64,000 nt of DNA from Shewanella insulae (GCF_009831655.1 NZ_WRPA01000012.1:62001-126000), one strand, 5' to 3'. Shown: positions 52,682-62,893, counted from the first letter of the stretch. Notes: generated from the sequence alone by a model not told the origin. Program-made: numbers and translations.

Positions 52682-52715
52682 TTGATCTAGCTCAATTTTT
52701 GTGAGCCTACTAACA
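52682..52715 (+). promoter_or_regulatory. FNR/EtrA-like and CRP-like boxes before cydD
   Basis: TTGATCTAGCTCAA (52682-52695) matches TTGAT-N4-ATCAA at 9 of 10. TGTGAGCCTACTAACA (52700-52715) matches TGTGA-N6-TCACA at 8 of 10. Oxygen- and CRP-linked control fits the role of CydDC in making bd oxidase. The gap 52517-52806 otherwise shows no gene. Confidence 0.5.
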
Positions 52716-52806
52716 ATTCCCCACCCGCTGGTTTATTCCTGTGCGTGAGCCTGCGATACTCTTGCCATCGAACTTAGTGTCCCTGCCTGATAACGCGCGG
52801 AGCTCA

Positions 52807-54570
52807 ATGGATAAGACCCTCGAAAAAGTCCTCGGCCGCTGGCTTAAGCAGCAAAAATCGGCCTGTGGCGCCTACCTCAATCTGACCGTGTTGTTTGGTG
52901 TGCTTACCGGCTTCGCCCTGGTGGCCCAGGCCTATCTGCTGGCGACCATGCTCCATGGCTTGATCATCGAAAACCAGCCCCGTGAGGCCTTTACCGGCGA
53001 ATTCATCGCCCTGATTGGTGTGATAGTGCTGCGCTCAGCGCTGGCCTATGGCCGTGAGCGCATCAGTTTCAAGGCGGGGATGTTGCTGCGTAGCCGTATT
53101 CGTCAGACTGTACTGGATAAGCTGGTGGAGCTGGGGCCTGTGTTTATCAAGGGGCGTCCGGCGGGGAGCTGGGCCAGCATAGTGCTGGAGCAGGTGGAAG
53201 ACCTTCACGATTTCTATGCTAAATACCTGCCGCAGATGATGCTGGCGGGTTTCATTCCCCTGACCATATTGGCCGTGGTGTTTCCCATCAACTGGGCGGC
53301 GGGCATCATTCTGCTGGCCACCGCGCCGTTGATCCCCCTGTTTATGATCTTGGTGGGCATGGGCGCCGCCGATGCTAACCGCAAAAACTTCGGCGCCCTG
53401 TCGCGACTGAGCGGCCACTTCATGGATAGGCTGAGGGGGCTTGGCACCCTGCGTCTGTTCCATGCGGGAGAGCGGGAGCAGAAGGCGATCGAGAGCGCCT
53501 CGGAGGAATTTCGCAGCCGCACCATTGCGGTGCTGCGCATGGCTTTTCTTAGCTCGGCGGTGCTGGAGTTCTTCGCCGCCGTCTCTATCGCCGTGCTGGC
53601 GGTCTATTTCGGTTTTAGCTTCCTGGATCATCTCGACTTCGGTCACTATGGCGCTGGTATGACGCTGTTTATCGGCCTGTTTGTGCTGATTCTGGCGCCC
53701 GAGTTTTACCAGCCCTTGCGGGACATGGGCACTCACTATCATGCCAAGGCCCAGGCCATAGGCGCCGCCGAGGCTTTGATGGATCTGCTGAATCATCAAG
53801 GGGATGAGGCTGATGATGCGCCGTGCGTGCCTTTTACAAGTGAGACGCCTTTGAGCATTAAGCTGCAAGGGGCCGAGGTGTTAAGCCCGGACGGCCAGGT
53901 GTTGCTGGGGCCGATAACGGCCGAGGTTATCGGCGGAGAGCAGCTTGCCATCGTCGGGCCGAGTGGGGCGGGCAAGACCAGCCTGCTTAACATGTTATTG
54001 GGCTTCTTATCCTATCGCGGCAGCGTCCTGATAAATGGTACGGAGCTGAGCAGCCTAGACAGGGAGAGCTATCGTTATCATCTCGCCTGGCTGGGGCAGG
54101 AGCCGCAGCTGTTTCACGGCACCATTGGCGACAACGTCGCCATGGGCAAGGAGATGTCGGATGAAGCCATCTATAAATTGCTGGACGACGCCCGTATCGG
54201 CGACTTCGTGCGGGCGCAGCCTCTTGGGCTATCTCACCCCATAGGGGAACAGAGCGCCGGGGTCTCGGTGGGGCAGGCCCAGCGCCTCTGTCTGGCTAGG
54301 GCCCTCGGTCAGTCGGCCAAGCTGTTTGTGCTCGATGAGCCGACCGCCAGCCTGGACAGCCACAGCGAGGCGGCGGTGATGCAGGCGCTTATTGATGCGC
54401 GTAAAGGCGCCACCAGTGTGCTGGTGACCCATCGCCTGGATGCCCTCATCGACATGGACAAGATCTGGGTGCTGGATGGCGGCAAGCTGGTGCAGCAGGG
54501 GGATTATCACACCCTGATGGCCGAGCCCGGGCTGTTTAGCGACCTGTGCCATCGACAGGAGGAGGCGTAA
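52807..54570 (+). CDS. cydD: Heterodimeric ABC exporter subunit CydD
   Basis: With CydC it forms an ABC exporter of thiol reductant/heme-linked function needed for cytochrome bd assembly. Six-helix membrane domain (about 1-320) then an ATPase domain: Walker A GPSGAGKTS (about 387), signature region SAGVSVGQAQRL, Walker B LFVLDEPTAS and H-loop VLVTHR. Start: ATG at 52807 with GGAG before it gives 587 residues, one less than E. coli; an upstream in-frame GTG at 52741 is unlikely. The last base of the stop codon is the first base of cydC. Confidence 0.95.
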   Translation: MDKTLEKVLGRWLKQQKSACGAYLNLTVLFGVLTGFALVAQAYLLATMLHGLIIENQPREAFTGEFIALIGVIVLRSALAYGRERISFKAGMLLRSRIRQTVLDKLVELGPVFIKGRPAGSWASIVLEQVEDLHDFYAKYLPQMMLAGFIPLTILAVVFPINWAAGIILLATAPLIPLFMILVGMGAADANRKNFGALSRLSGHFMDRLRGLGTLRLFHAGEREQKAIESASEEFRSRTIAVLRMAFLSSAVLEFFAAVSIAVLAVYFGFSFLDHLDFGHYGAGMTLFIGLFVLILAPEFYQPLRDMGTHYHAKAQAIGAAEALMDLLNHQGDEADDAPCVPFTSETPLSIKLQGAEVLSPDGQVLLGPITAEVIGGEQLAIVGPSGAGKTSLLNMLLGFLSYRGSVLINGTELSSLDRESYRYHLAWLGQEPQLFHGTIGDNVAMGKEMSDEAIYKLLDDARIGDFVRAQPLGLSHPIGEQSAGVSVGQAQRLCLARALGQSAKLFVLDEPTASLDSHSEAAVMQALIDARKGATSVLVTHRLDALIDMDKIWVLDGGKLVQQGDYHTLMAEPGLFSDLCHRQEEA

Positions 54571-56345
54571 TGAAACACCTGCTGCCTTTTATCAAGCTGT
54601 TTAAGCGCCAGTGGCTGATGATGCTGGTGGGATTGCTGCTGAGCCTGACCACCCTGGCGGCGGGGATCGGCCTGCTGTCACTGTCGGGTTGGTTCCTGTC
54701 GGCCACAGCAGTGGCGGGGCTGAGCGTGGTTACCGCCCAGGCCTTTAACTATTTCACCCCCGCCGGTGGGGTGCGTTTCCTCTCCATCGCTCGCACCGCC
54801 AGTCGATACGGTGAGCGTCTGGCGACCCATGAGGCCACCTTCCGCCTGTTGACCGAGCTGCGTACCTGGGCCTGGGGCAAGCTGATGCCCTTGAGCGCCA
54901 AAGATCTTAGCCATCTGCGCGGCGGCGATCTGCTCAACCGTCTGGTGGCCGACATAGATACTCTGGATCATCTCTACCTGCGGCTCATTACCCCGCTGCT
55001 GGCCTCACTGCTGATGATCGCCGCCCTGTATGGCTTTCTCGCTTGGTTCGATAGCGAGCTGGCGCTGACCCTGTGCGGCGTGCTGTTGAGTTTATGGTTC
55101 CTGCTGCCCCTGGTCTTCTATCGTTTGGGACATAGGCCGGGTATCGCCCAGCTGGAAAACCGGCGCCAGTACCGGGTATTGCTGCTGGAATATTTGCAAG
55201 GTCAGGCGGAGCTGACCCTGTTTGGCGCCGAGAAGCGCTTCAGGGCCGAGCTGGATAGCGCCCAGGAAAAATTGTTTGCCAGCCAGTCCACCATGACGGC
55301 GGTGACCGCCCTGAGTCAGGCGCTGTTGATCCTAAGCCATGGCCTGGCGCTGGTGCTGCTCCTGTATCTCGCCGCCGACGGGGTGGGAGACAAGGTGCCG
55401 CCAGGGCCGCTGCTGGCGCTGGTGGTGTTTATGACTCTGGCCTGTATCGAGATGCTGATGCCGCTGGCAGGCGCCTTTCAGCACCTGTCGGCCTGCGTGC
55501 AGGCTGCCGAACGGGTGAGCGATATCACCGAGCGTTGCCCCAGCATTGGCTATGGCGAAGAGGCTAGCCTGGCGGCGAGTCGCGGCGCCCTGTCTATTGC
55601 GGGTGTCAGTTTCGGCTATCAGCCGGGCCAACGGGTACTGGATGATTTGAGCCTTGAGGTAAAGCCGGGCGAGAAGCTGGCCCTGCTGGGGCAGACGGGC
55701 TGCGGTAAGTCGAGCCTGTTGTCACTCATCACCCGGGAGTGGATGCCCGAGTCGGGCACTATCTTGCTCGATGGTCACCCCATAGAGAGTTACAGCGAGC
55801 AGGCGCTGCGCCGCGCCATGACGGTAGTGAGCCAGCGTATCTATCTATTTGCCGGCACCCTGCGCGATAACCTGACCCTGGCACAGTTTGAACAGGCGCC
55901 AGCAGGTAGCCGAGCCGAACGCAAGGCCTGGCGTGAGGCCAACGATGCCAGGCTGATTGCTGTGCTCCAGCGCGTCGGCCTGGGGGCCTTGACTCAGGGC
56001 GACAAGCCCCTGGATAACTGGATAGGCGAGGGGGGTAGGCAGCTTTCGGGCGGTGAACGTCGCCGCATCGGCGTGGCCAGGGCGCTGCTGCGGGATGCAC
56101 CGCTATTGTTGCTGGACGAGCCCACAGAGGGGCTGGATCAACGCACCGAGCGGGAGATCATGGCGCTGCTGCTGGAGTTTGCCAAGGATAAGACCATGGT
56201 GATGATCAGCCATCGACTGACGGCCATGGATAAGATGGATAGCATCCACCTGATGGAGGCGGGCAAGATCCGCATCAGCGGCACTCATCAAAACCTGCTG
56301 GCTCAGGATACCCACTACGCCAGCCTGAATCGTGTGCTAAGTTAA
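54570..56345 (+). CDS. cydC: Heterodimeric ABC exporter subunit CydC
   Basis: Partner of CydD. Membrane domain with LLSLSGWFLSATAVAGL near the N-terminus. ATPase domain with Walker A GQTGCGKSS, signature QLSGGERRRIGVARALL, Walker B LLLLDEPTEG and H-loop MISHR. 591 residues. Start: ATG at 54570 overlapping the cydD stop (TAATG), with AGGAGG 8 bases upstream; the frame's earlier ATG at 54546 lies within cydD. The cydAB genes are not in this window. Confidence 0.95.
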   Translation: MKHLLPFIKLFKRQWLMMLVGLLLSLTTLAAGIGLLSLSGWFLSATAVAGLSVVTAQAFNYFTPAGGVRFLSIARTASRYGERLATHEATFRLLTELRTWAWGKLMPLSAKDLSHLRGGDLLNRLVADIDTLDHLYLRLITPLLASLLMIAALYGFLAWFDSELALTLCGVLLSLWFLLPLVFYRLGHRPGIAQLENRRQYRVLLLEYLQGQAELTLFGAEKRFRAELDSAQEKLFASQSTMTAVTALSQALLILSHGLALVLLLYLAADGVGDKVPPGPLLALVVFMTLACIEMLMPLAGAFQHLSACVQAAERVSDITERCPSIGYGEEASLAASRGALSIAGVSFGYQPGQRVLDDLSLEVKPGEKLALLGQTGCGKSSLLSLITREWMPESGTILLDGHPIESYSEQALRRAMTVVSQRIYLFAGTLRDNLTLAQFEQAPAGSRAERKAWREANDARLIAVLQRVGLGALTQGDKPLDNWIGEGGRQLSGGERRRIGVARALLRDAPLLLLDEPTEGLDQRTEREIMALLLEFAKDKTMVMISHRLTAMDKMDSIHLMEAGKIRISGTHQNLLAQDTHYASLNRVLS

Positions 56346-56405
56346 GGCGTCTTCTTCGCCTTGAGGTGCTAGTCCTTAGTTCTTTTAGCCCTTGTGACGG
56401 GTAAT

Positions 56406-56437
56406 AAAAAAGCCAGTGGAAATCCACTGGCTTTTTT
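56406..56437. terminator. Terminator after cydC
   Basis: AAAAAGCCAGTGGA / TCCACTGGCTTTTTT hairpin; it could serve both cydC and the convergent putA. Confidence 0.92.
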
Positions 56438-56485
56438 GTTTGTCGCTTAGTGAGAGCGCTTAACTAGAGCGCTTAGCGAGTGAGA

Positions 56486-59400
56486 TTACTCCTCGCTGTC
56501 ACCTAGAGAAAGCAGGGTGGCGTTACCACCGATGGCGGTGATGTTGTTGGTGCGCGTCTTCTCGGTGACGAAACGGCTCAGGTAGTGTGGACCACCCGCC
56601 TTAGGACCCGTGCCCGACAGGCCTTGGCCGCCGAACGGCTGCACGCCAACTACGGCGCCGATCTGGTTACGGTTGATGTAGACGTTACCCACGTTGACCT
56701 TGTCGGCTACTTCCAGGGCATGGCCCTCGTTGCGGCTGTGGATGCCAAGGGTCAGGCCGAAACCGGTCGAGTTGATGTCGTCGATCACCTTAGGCAGGTC
56801 GGCTGCCTTGTAGCGGATCACGTGCAGGATAGGACCGAAGTGTTCTTTTTCAAGCACCTTGATGGAGTCGATCTCTACGGCGGTCGGTGCCACGAAGTGA
56901 CCATTCTCCGTGTCTGCGGGCAGCTCTCGCTGGTTGATCAGACGACCTACCTGCTTGATATGGTCTATGTGAGCATTGAGGTTCGCCTTGGCGGTCGCAT
57001 CGATCACAGGGCCGACATCTGTCTTCACCGAACTTGGGTTGCCTATGGTCAGCTCGTCCATGGCGCCCTTCATCACGTCGATTACCCTTTCGGCGATATC
57101 TTCCTGTAGATAGAGTACGCGCAGGGCCGAACAGCGCTGACCGGCGCTGGTGAACGAAGAAGAAACCACGTCGTTAACCACCTGCTCAGGCTGTGAGGTC
57201 GAGTCCACCACCATGGCGTTCTGACCACCTGTCTCGGCGATCAGTGGGATGATGGCGCCGTCACGCTGGGCCAGGGTCAGGTTGATTCGCTTGGCGGTCA
57301 CTGTAGAGCCGGTAAAGCAGACGCCGCCGATACGCTCATCGGCCGTGATGGTCGCGCCGACTGTGGCACCCGTGCCAGGCAGGAACTGCAGGGCTTCTGC
57401 CGGAATACCGGCTTCATGGGCCAGCTGCACCGCGCGGTAACCTACGATAGAGGTCTGTTCGGCAGGCTTGGCAACCACAGTGTTACCCGCCGCCAGGGCA
57501 GCAGCAACCTGACCGAGGAAGATCGCCAGTGGGAAGTTCCATGGGCTGATACAGACGAATACGCCACGACCTTGCAGGAACAGCTCGTTCAGTTCACCCG
57601 TTGGGCCAGGCAGCAGCTCTGGCTTGCCCATCATCTTCTTGGCTTGCACCGCGTAGTAACGACAGAAGTCGACCGCCTCGCGCACCTCGTCGATGCCGTC
57701 TTGAATGCTCTTACCCGCCTCACGGGTACAGAGGGCGATCAGCTCTTCACGGTTCTCTTCCAGCAGATCTGCCAGCTTCTGTAGCGCGTTGGCGCGCACT
57801 TCAACCGGGGTTGAGCACCAGCTACCGAAGGCGTTGTGGGCGCTGGCCAGGGCCTGCTCTATCGCCTGATTGTTGGCGAAGGCCACCTTGCCGACGATCT
57901 TTGTGGTGTCGTATGGGCTCTTCACCTCTACGGTGTCACCGCTGAGGGTTTCGCCATCGACGATAGGGCCGGCAGACCACTGCTGCTCTTTGAACTTGTC
58001 CAGCGCGGCGAAGAAAGGCTCAGATTCTGAGATGATGTTCATGTTGATTCCCTTAGAGTTTTTGCGCTCGGCACCGAAGATATCGATAGGCTGAACGATT
58101 TTATTGTTGGCTAGGGTTTTATAGCGTTTTAGGGTCGTCAATGGGTGGACAACCAAAGATTCGATCGGTGTCTTAGGGTCGACCAGCTTGTGCACGAACG
58201 AGGTGTTGGCGCCGTTTTCCAGCAGGCGACGCACCAGGTAAGGCAGCAGATCTTTATGGGCACCGACAGGGGCGTAGATACGTACAGTGCTTACGCCGCT
58301 CTCGGCCAGCAGGGTGTCGTACAGCTCTTCGCCCATGCCGTGTAGGCGCTGAAACTCATAAAGACGATCGCCGGCCATGTCGGTGATGGCGGCCACCGTC
58401 TGGGCGTTGTGGCTGGCAAACTGCGGGTAGATGGCGCCGCGGGTGGCGTCAGACAGCAGGTAGCGTGCACAGGCCAGGTAAGAGACATCCGTGCCTGCCT
58501 TGCGGGTAAACAGTGGGTAGCCGCCTTCGCCAGCGACCTGAGCCCACTTGAGCTCGCTGTCCCAGTAGGCGCCCTTCACCAGGCGTACAGGGATCTCATC
58601 GCCCTGATCCTTGGCCAGACGGGTGATCCAGCACAGCACGGGTAGGGCGCGCTTGGAGTAGGCCTGTACCACTATGCCCAGTAGACCCCAGCCCTTGGCG
58701 GCGTCTGAGTTATACAGCTTCTGGAAGAGTTTCAGTGACAGCTCTAGACGGTCCACCTCTTCGGCGTCGATAGAGACGCCCACTTTGAGGCTGCGCGCCT
58801 GTTGCACCAATTTAACGAGCGTGTCATACAGCTCTGTCATGGTTCTGTCTTCGTTGGCCACCTCATAGCGAGGGTGCAGCGCCGATAGCTTGATAGAGAT
58901 GGTCGGGCGTGGCGCCTCGCTCTCATCGTATTCTTGGGCGCCTAGTGCCGCGATGGCATCAGAGTAATCTTGATAGTACTTCTGCGCGTCCTTCATGGTC
59001 AGGGCGGCTTCGCCCAGCATGTCGTAGCTGTGGGTGTAGCCCAGCTTGCGCTTGTCTGTGCTGTTCTTCAGCGCCTCTTGTACCGTGCGGCCGAGAACGA
59101 ACTGCTTACCCATTATCTTCATCGCCGCCAGCATGGCTTGGCGGATCACAGGCTCGCCCAGACGGTTGACCAGACGGTTCAGCAGGCTGCTCGGCTTGCC
59201 ATCTATATTCTTGTCCAGGGAGATGATCTTACCGGTAAGCATCAGGCCCCAGGTTGAGGCGTTGACCAGGGTCGAGTCACTCTTACTCAGGTGCTCGTCC
59301 CATTTGGCGCCGGAGAGCTTATCGTCGATCAGGGCGTCGGCGGTGGCCGCATCAGGGATACGCAGCAGGGCTTCGGCCAGACACATGAGGATGATCCCTT

Positions 59401-59665
59401 CTTGGGTCTCCAGGCTGTACTGCTGTAGGAAGGCATCGATACCGACCATGAGTCCTTTCTTGTCGTATTGACGCACCTTGTGCACCAGGTCATGGGCACG
59501 CTGGGTAATACGTTGAATCTCTTCGTCGCTCGAGGGAACAAGTTTAATCAGTTCAGAGAGGTATTGCTCTTCGTCGACAATATAGTTGTTGGTGATCGCT
59601 GTAAATAACTCATCTAGAGTAGCTGAGTCGTAACGACCAGTCAGAACTTCACTTGCTTTGAACAT
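56486..59665 (-). CDS. putA: Bifunctional proline dehydrogenase / P5C dehydrogenase PutA
   Basis: Oxidises proline to glutamate with substrate channelling. The N-terminal PRODH barrel (about 80-500) contains the FAD/substrate blocks SIKLSALHPRYE, RLVKGAYWD and ASHNAQTV. The aldehyde dehydrogenase half (about 560-1040) has catalytic Cys in SAGQRCSALRV and FTGSTVTAKR. At 1059 residues it lacks the N-terminal ribbon-helix-helix DNA-binding domain of E. coli PutA, so it is not its own repressor. Start: ATG at 59665 with GGAAG 8 bases upstream on the minus strand. Confidence 0.96.
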   Translation of the reverse strand: MFKASEVLTGRYDSATLDELFTAITNNYIVDEEQYLSELIKLVPSSDEEIQRITQRAHDLVHKVRQYDKKGLMVGIDAFLQQYSLETQEGIILMCLAEALLRIPDAATADALIDDKLSGAKWDEHLSKSDSTLVNASTWGLMLTGKIISLDKNIDGKPSSLLNRLVNRLGEPVIRQAMLAAMKIMGKQFVLGRTVQEALKNSTDKRKLGYTHSYDMLGEAALTMKDAQKYYQDYSDAIAALGAQEYDESEAPRPTISIKLSALHPRYEVANEDRTMTELYDTLVKLVQQARSLKVGVSIDAEEVDRLELSLKLFQKLYNSDAAKGWGLLGIVVQAYSKRALPVLCWITRLAKDQGDEIPVRLVKGAYWDSELKWAQVAGEGGYPLFTRKAGTDVSYLACARYLLSDATRGAIYPQFASHNAQTVAAITDMAGDRLYEFQRLHGMGEELYDTLLAESGVSTVRIYAPVGAHKDLLPYLVRRLLENGANTSFVHKLVDPKTPIESLVVHPLTTLKRYKTLANNKIVQPIDIFGAERKNSKGINMNIISESEPFFAALDKFKEQQWSAGPIVDGETLSGDTVEVKSPYDTTKIVGKVAFANNQAIEQALASAHNAFGSWCSTPVEVRANALQKLADLLEENREELIALCTREAGKSIQDGIDEVREAVDFCRYYAVQAKKMMGKPELLPGPTGELNELFLQGRGVFVCISPWNFPLAIFLGQVAAALAAGNTVVAKPAEQTSIVGYRAVQLAHEAGIPAEALQFLPGTGATVGATITADERIGGVCFTGSTVTAKRINLTLAQRDGAIIPLIAETGGQNAMVVDSTSQPEQVVNDVVSSSFTSAGQRCSALRVLYLQEDIAERVIDVMKGAMDELTIGNPSSVKTDVGPVIDATAKANLNAHIDHIKQVGRLINQRELPADTENGHFVAPTAVEIDSIKVLEKEHFGPILHVIRYKAADLPKVIDDINSTGFGLTLGIHSRNEGHALEVADKVNVGNVYINRNQIGAVVGVQPFGGQGLSGTGPKAGGPHYLSRFVTEKTRTNNITAIGGNATLLSLGDSEE

Positions 59666-59997
59666 AGTAATTACTTCCACCTGGACCTAAATAGGGACAG
59701 TTTTGGCTTGAACAAAAGGTAAGTTTTCAGGCGTTTAGTATTATTTTTGTATACAATCTGGCGCCTTTCGCGCGCCGATTATACCTCCAAAATGTGACGA
59801 GGAACACTCTTGTGTGGGTGAATGTGAGCTTTGTTTGATCTCGTCCGGCCAGAAGGCGGTCGAGGCCACTGTTTATGGGGGTTACAGGCATAGCCTCTCG
59901 ATGAATTAGTCGGGACTTTTATCGCTCATTCAGGCATAAAAAAGCCAGGGACTCTGCCCTGGCTTCAGTTTATCGCTTTCGAATCGTCCAGTGCGTT
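59666..59997. other. Gap between putA and the SH3 protein gene
   Basis: About 330 bp. It holds the putA promoter region (A/T-rich around 59730-59760 on the minus strand, no box assigned with confidence) and the SH3 gene's terminator. No further gene seen. Confidence 0.4.
59936..59966 (-). terminator. Terminator after the SH3 protein gene
   Basis: On the minus strand AAGCCAGGGCA / TCCCTGGCTT with a T-run following. Confidence 0.9.
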
Positions 59998-60573
59998 TTA
60001 CCAGCGGTTCTTCTGGCGACGACGTGGACGCGGCAGGTAGACCAGAATCACACCGATCAACACACCTATACCGGCGATCATGCCGCCCTGCTTCATCAGC
60101 TCGAAACGCTCATCGTTCTTCAGCTTGGTTAGCTCGCGGGTGGCGCTATCGCGCTCGCTCGAGGCCTTGGCCAGGGCTTCTTCGGCATTGGCCAGTTGTG
60201 AGCGTAGCTGGCGGATCAGCTGAGTGCTGCTATCGCTCTCGTTGGTAACGCTCTCAAGCTCGGCTTTTACCTTGTCGAGTTCGGCCTGAACTTCCGGTAG
60301 CTGCACACGAAAGCTCTTGCCTGAGCTCAGCATCTTGCTGTCGACCCAGCCCTCACGGCCCTTGTGGTCGACGATCTTGGCGTAGTCGTTTTGCGTCTCA
60401 CCCATGTAGGTGACGGGCTGACCGGCCTCGACGCTGCCCAGAATACGGTACTGGGTGCCCGGGCCTCCGTGAATGAAGGTGTAGACGTTATCTGAGATAT
60501 AACGGGTTTGCTCTGCCGCCATCAGGGTCGATGACACTAGCATCATGGCGAGAATAGATAGGAGTCTTAACAC
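59998..60573 (-). CDS. TIGR04211-type SH3 domain protein (YgiM-like)
   Basis: A signal peptide (about 1-19) is followed by a bacterial SH3b domain (about 20-85: RYISDNVYTFIHGGPGTQYR). A coiled coil (about 95-155, QLRSQLANAEEALAKASSERD) precedes one C-terminal membrane helix (MIAGIGVLIGVILVYLP) and a basic tail. 191 residues. Probably an envelope protein; the function is not established. As in E. coli it lies near the CYTH-domain gene ygiF, though pit/DUF47 intervene here. Confidence 0.85.
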   Translation of the reverse strand: MLRLLSILAMMLVSSTLMAAEQTRYISDNVYTFIHGGPGTQYRILGSVEAGQPVTYMGETQNDYAKIVDHKGREGWVDSKMLSSGKSFRVQLPEVQAELDKVKAELESVTNESDSSTQLIRQLRSQLANAEEALAKASSERDSATRELTKLKNDERFELMKQGGMIAGIGVLIGVILVYLPRPRRRQKNRW

Positions 60574-60722
60574 TTTGAGTTCTCTTCAGCGAAATATTGG
60601 CACATGCTAGGGATTTAGCCCTCTATTTGCAAGTGCAACATGGGAAGTGTTACCAGGAATTAATCTTTGTAACTGCTCGGTTTGGCAGGTAAGTTGCACA
60701 GAAAAGAATAGTTGAAAACGGC

Positions 60723-60760
60723 AATAAAAAAGGAAGCCCTGAGGCTTCCTTTCGTTTTTC
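60723..60760 (-). terminator. Terminator after pit
   Basis: AAAGGAAGCC / GGCTTCCTTT stem with a 4-base loop; T-run on the minus strand. Confidence 0.88.
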
Positions 60761-60778
60761 TCATTGGTAGGGCCTAGC

Positions 60779-62047
60779 CTAGCTAAAGATACCCTTGATC
60801 ATGAAGAAGAAGATGATCGACAGACCCGCGCCCGCAGGCAGTGTCACCACCCAAGAGACAACGATGTTACGTACCACGCCTATGTTGATGGCGGCGATAC
60901 CACGTGCCATACCTACACCCAGCACGGCACCGACCAGTGTCTGTGTGGTCGAGATCGGCAGACCCGTACCCGAGGCGATAACTACGGTCGAGGCGGCAGC
61001 CAGCTCGGCGGCAAAACCACGGCTAGGTGTCAGGTGAGTGATGTTCTTACCGATAGTCTGCATCACGCGCTTACCGAAGATAGCCAGACCCATGACGATA
61101 CCGAAGGCACCCAGAGGTAGGATCCACCATACCAATTCGGCCTTGCTGGCGATCTCGCCACCGCTGTTTACCACAGATACAACGGCCGCTAGCGGGCCAA
61201 TAGCGTTGGCGACATCGTTAGAACCGTGGGCAAACGCCATACAACAGGCGGTCACTACCATCAGAACAGCGAATACCTTTTCCACGTTGCCAAACTGGGT
61301 CTGCTGATCGGCGCTCTTGCTCATCTTAAGACGCTTGATGGCAATCATACCGCCTATGCCAACCAGTACCGCGACAACCAGGGCCAGCGAGTATGCTTCG
61401 ACGTTGGTAAAGTGCAGACCCACGTGCTTGAGACCCTTCTTGATGGTCACCAGCGACATGACGAAGCCTGCCAGTGCCATGTAGAAAGGCACGTAACGCT
61501 TGGCGTTCTCCAGCGGGTTATCGGTGTTGAAGATCAGCTTCTGTACGCTTTGGAAGATGGTAAAGGCGATAAAACCTGAGATAGCAGGGGTCACGACCCA
61601 AGAACCTACGATACCCAGTACCTTGCTCCAGGCGACAGAATCGGCGCTCACACCCACGGCGGCAAAACCTACGATGGCGCCGACGATAGAGTGAGTGGTC
61701 GATACCGGCCAACCTAGTGCTGACGCTGCGACCAACCAGATACCGGCAGCCAGTAGCGCCGAGATCATGCCGTAAACCAACAGCTCAGGCGAGTCGACAA
61801 AGTATGCCGAGTCGATGATCCCTTTACGGATCGTGCTGGTTACTTCACCGCCTGCGAGGTACGCGCCGGCAAATTCGAAGATCATCGCGATGATGATCGC
61901 TTGTTTAATGGTGATCGCGTTTGAACCTACTGAGGTTCCCATAGCATTAGCGACATCGTTTGCGCCAATACCCCACGCCATTAAAAATCCAAATGCAGCC
62001 GCAATGGCGATCAGCCACGGGCCATTGGTGATTAATACATCAACCAT
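60779..62047 (-). CDS. pit: Low-affinity inorganic phosphate transporter, PiT family
   Basis: Inner-membrane symporter for phosphate (metal-phosphate). The duplicated PiT signatures are visible: FLMAWGIGANDVANAMGTSVG near the N-terminus (about 19-39) and AFAHGSNDVANAIGPL in the second half. About ten to eleven helices, 422 residues. It lies 24 bp downstream of the DUF47 gene on the minus strand, a standard pair. Confidence 0.94.
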   Translation of the reverse strand: MVDVLITNGPWLIAIAAAFGFLMAWGIGANDVANAMGTSVGSNAITIKQAIIIAMIFEFAGAYLAGGEVTSTIRKGIIDSAYFVDSPELLVYGMISALLAAGIWLVAASALGWPVSTTHSIVGAIVGFAAVGVSADSVAWSKVLGIVGSWVVTPAISGFIAFTIFQSVQKLIFNTDNPLENAKRYVPFYMALAGFVMSLVTIKKGLKHVGLHFTNVEAYSLALVVAVLVGIGGMIAIKRLKMSKSADQQTQFGNVEKVFAVLMVVTACCMAFAHGSNDVANAIGPLAAVVSVVNSGGEIASKAELVWWILPLGAFGIVMGLAIFGKRVMQTIGKNITHLTPSRGFAAELAAASTVVIASGTGLPISTTQTLVGAVLGVGMARGIAAINIGVVRNIVVSWVVTLPAGAGLSIIFFFMIKGIFS

Positions 62048-62071
62048 GTTGATACCTTGATAACTTTGTTT

Positions 62072-62752
62072 TTAGACGCGAGCTAGCATTAGCTCTAGGC
62101 GGGAACCGACACGCTCGGCAAGGTCTGCCAAGTCTCCAACCCACTCAATTATCTTATAGAGGAACATCACATCTACAGGGTTTAGCTCATTCTCTATGCT
62201 AAACAACTGACGACGAATTTTGATTTGTAGATCGTCTGTGTCCTCTTCAATTTTGTCGAGTTCAACGATCATTTTAGCGACAAGATCGACTTCACGGCCC
62301 CTAAAACCTGTTTCGAGCAGGTCGTCGAGTTCGTTAATCGCTTGCTTAGCCTGTGCCACTGCATCGATACAGCGTGCCAGGTAAGCATTGAAAGGTTCTT
62401 GAATTGCTTCTGGGACAAGTAGTTGTCGGCCGATAATACGACCGGAAATGTCTTTCGCCTTGTTGGCGATCTTATCTTGCTGGGTAAGTAGCTCCAGTAA
62501 GTCAGTTCTTTCAACTGGCATAAACAGGCCGCCGGGCAGGGTTAAGCGGATCTCACGCTTGAGTTCATCTGCTTCACGTTCTGCTTGGCTGATTTGTTTA
62601 CGAAGTTGAACAGCTTTGTCCCAGTCTCCTGCGACAGTAGCTTCAAAAAATGGTACAAGGATCGAGGCACAGTAGTGCACTTTGTCGATATGATCTTGTA
62701 ATGGTTTAATTGGCGATTTTGCAAACACGCCCAAAATAGAGTTTACTGGCAT
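62072..62752 (-). CDS. DUF47/TIGR00153 phosphate transport accessory protein
   Basis: PhoU-like all-helical protein paired with PiT transporters. N-terminus GVFAKSPIKPLQDHIDKVH and the helical block ANKAKDISGRIIG are typical. 226 residues. First gene of the DUF47-pit operon. The upstream region carries a Pho box, so the pair is likely induced by phosphate limitation in this organism. Confidence 0.9.
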   Translation of the reverse strand: MPVNSILGVFAKSPIKPLQDHIDKVHYCASILVPFFEATVAGDWDKAVQLRKQISQAEREADELKREIRLTLPGGLFMPVERTDLLELLTQQDKIANKAKDISGRIIGRQLLVPEAIQEPFNAYLARCIDAVAQAKQAINELDDLLETGFRGREVDLVAKMIVELDKIEEDTDDLQIKIRRQLFSIENELNPVDVMFLYKIIEWVGDLADLAERVGSRLELMLARV

Positions 62753-62893
62753 TGCCGTGTACCTATTTAGGTTATTCCACTGTTGGAAAATGCGGGCGCA
62801 TGTTAACCCAAGCGTCCACGTATTGAAACTGCGTTTTTATATAAAAACCGATAGTTTTTATTCTAACGAGTTATATATAAACTGCAATGCGAG

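Noticed and set aside
53035-53868. 277-codon minus-strand frame opposite cydD
   Set aside because: Antisense shadow; the cydD frame has intact ABC motifs over the same bases.
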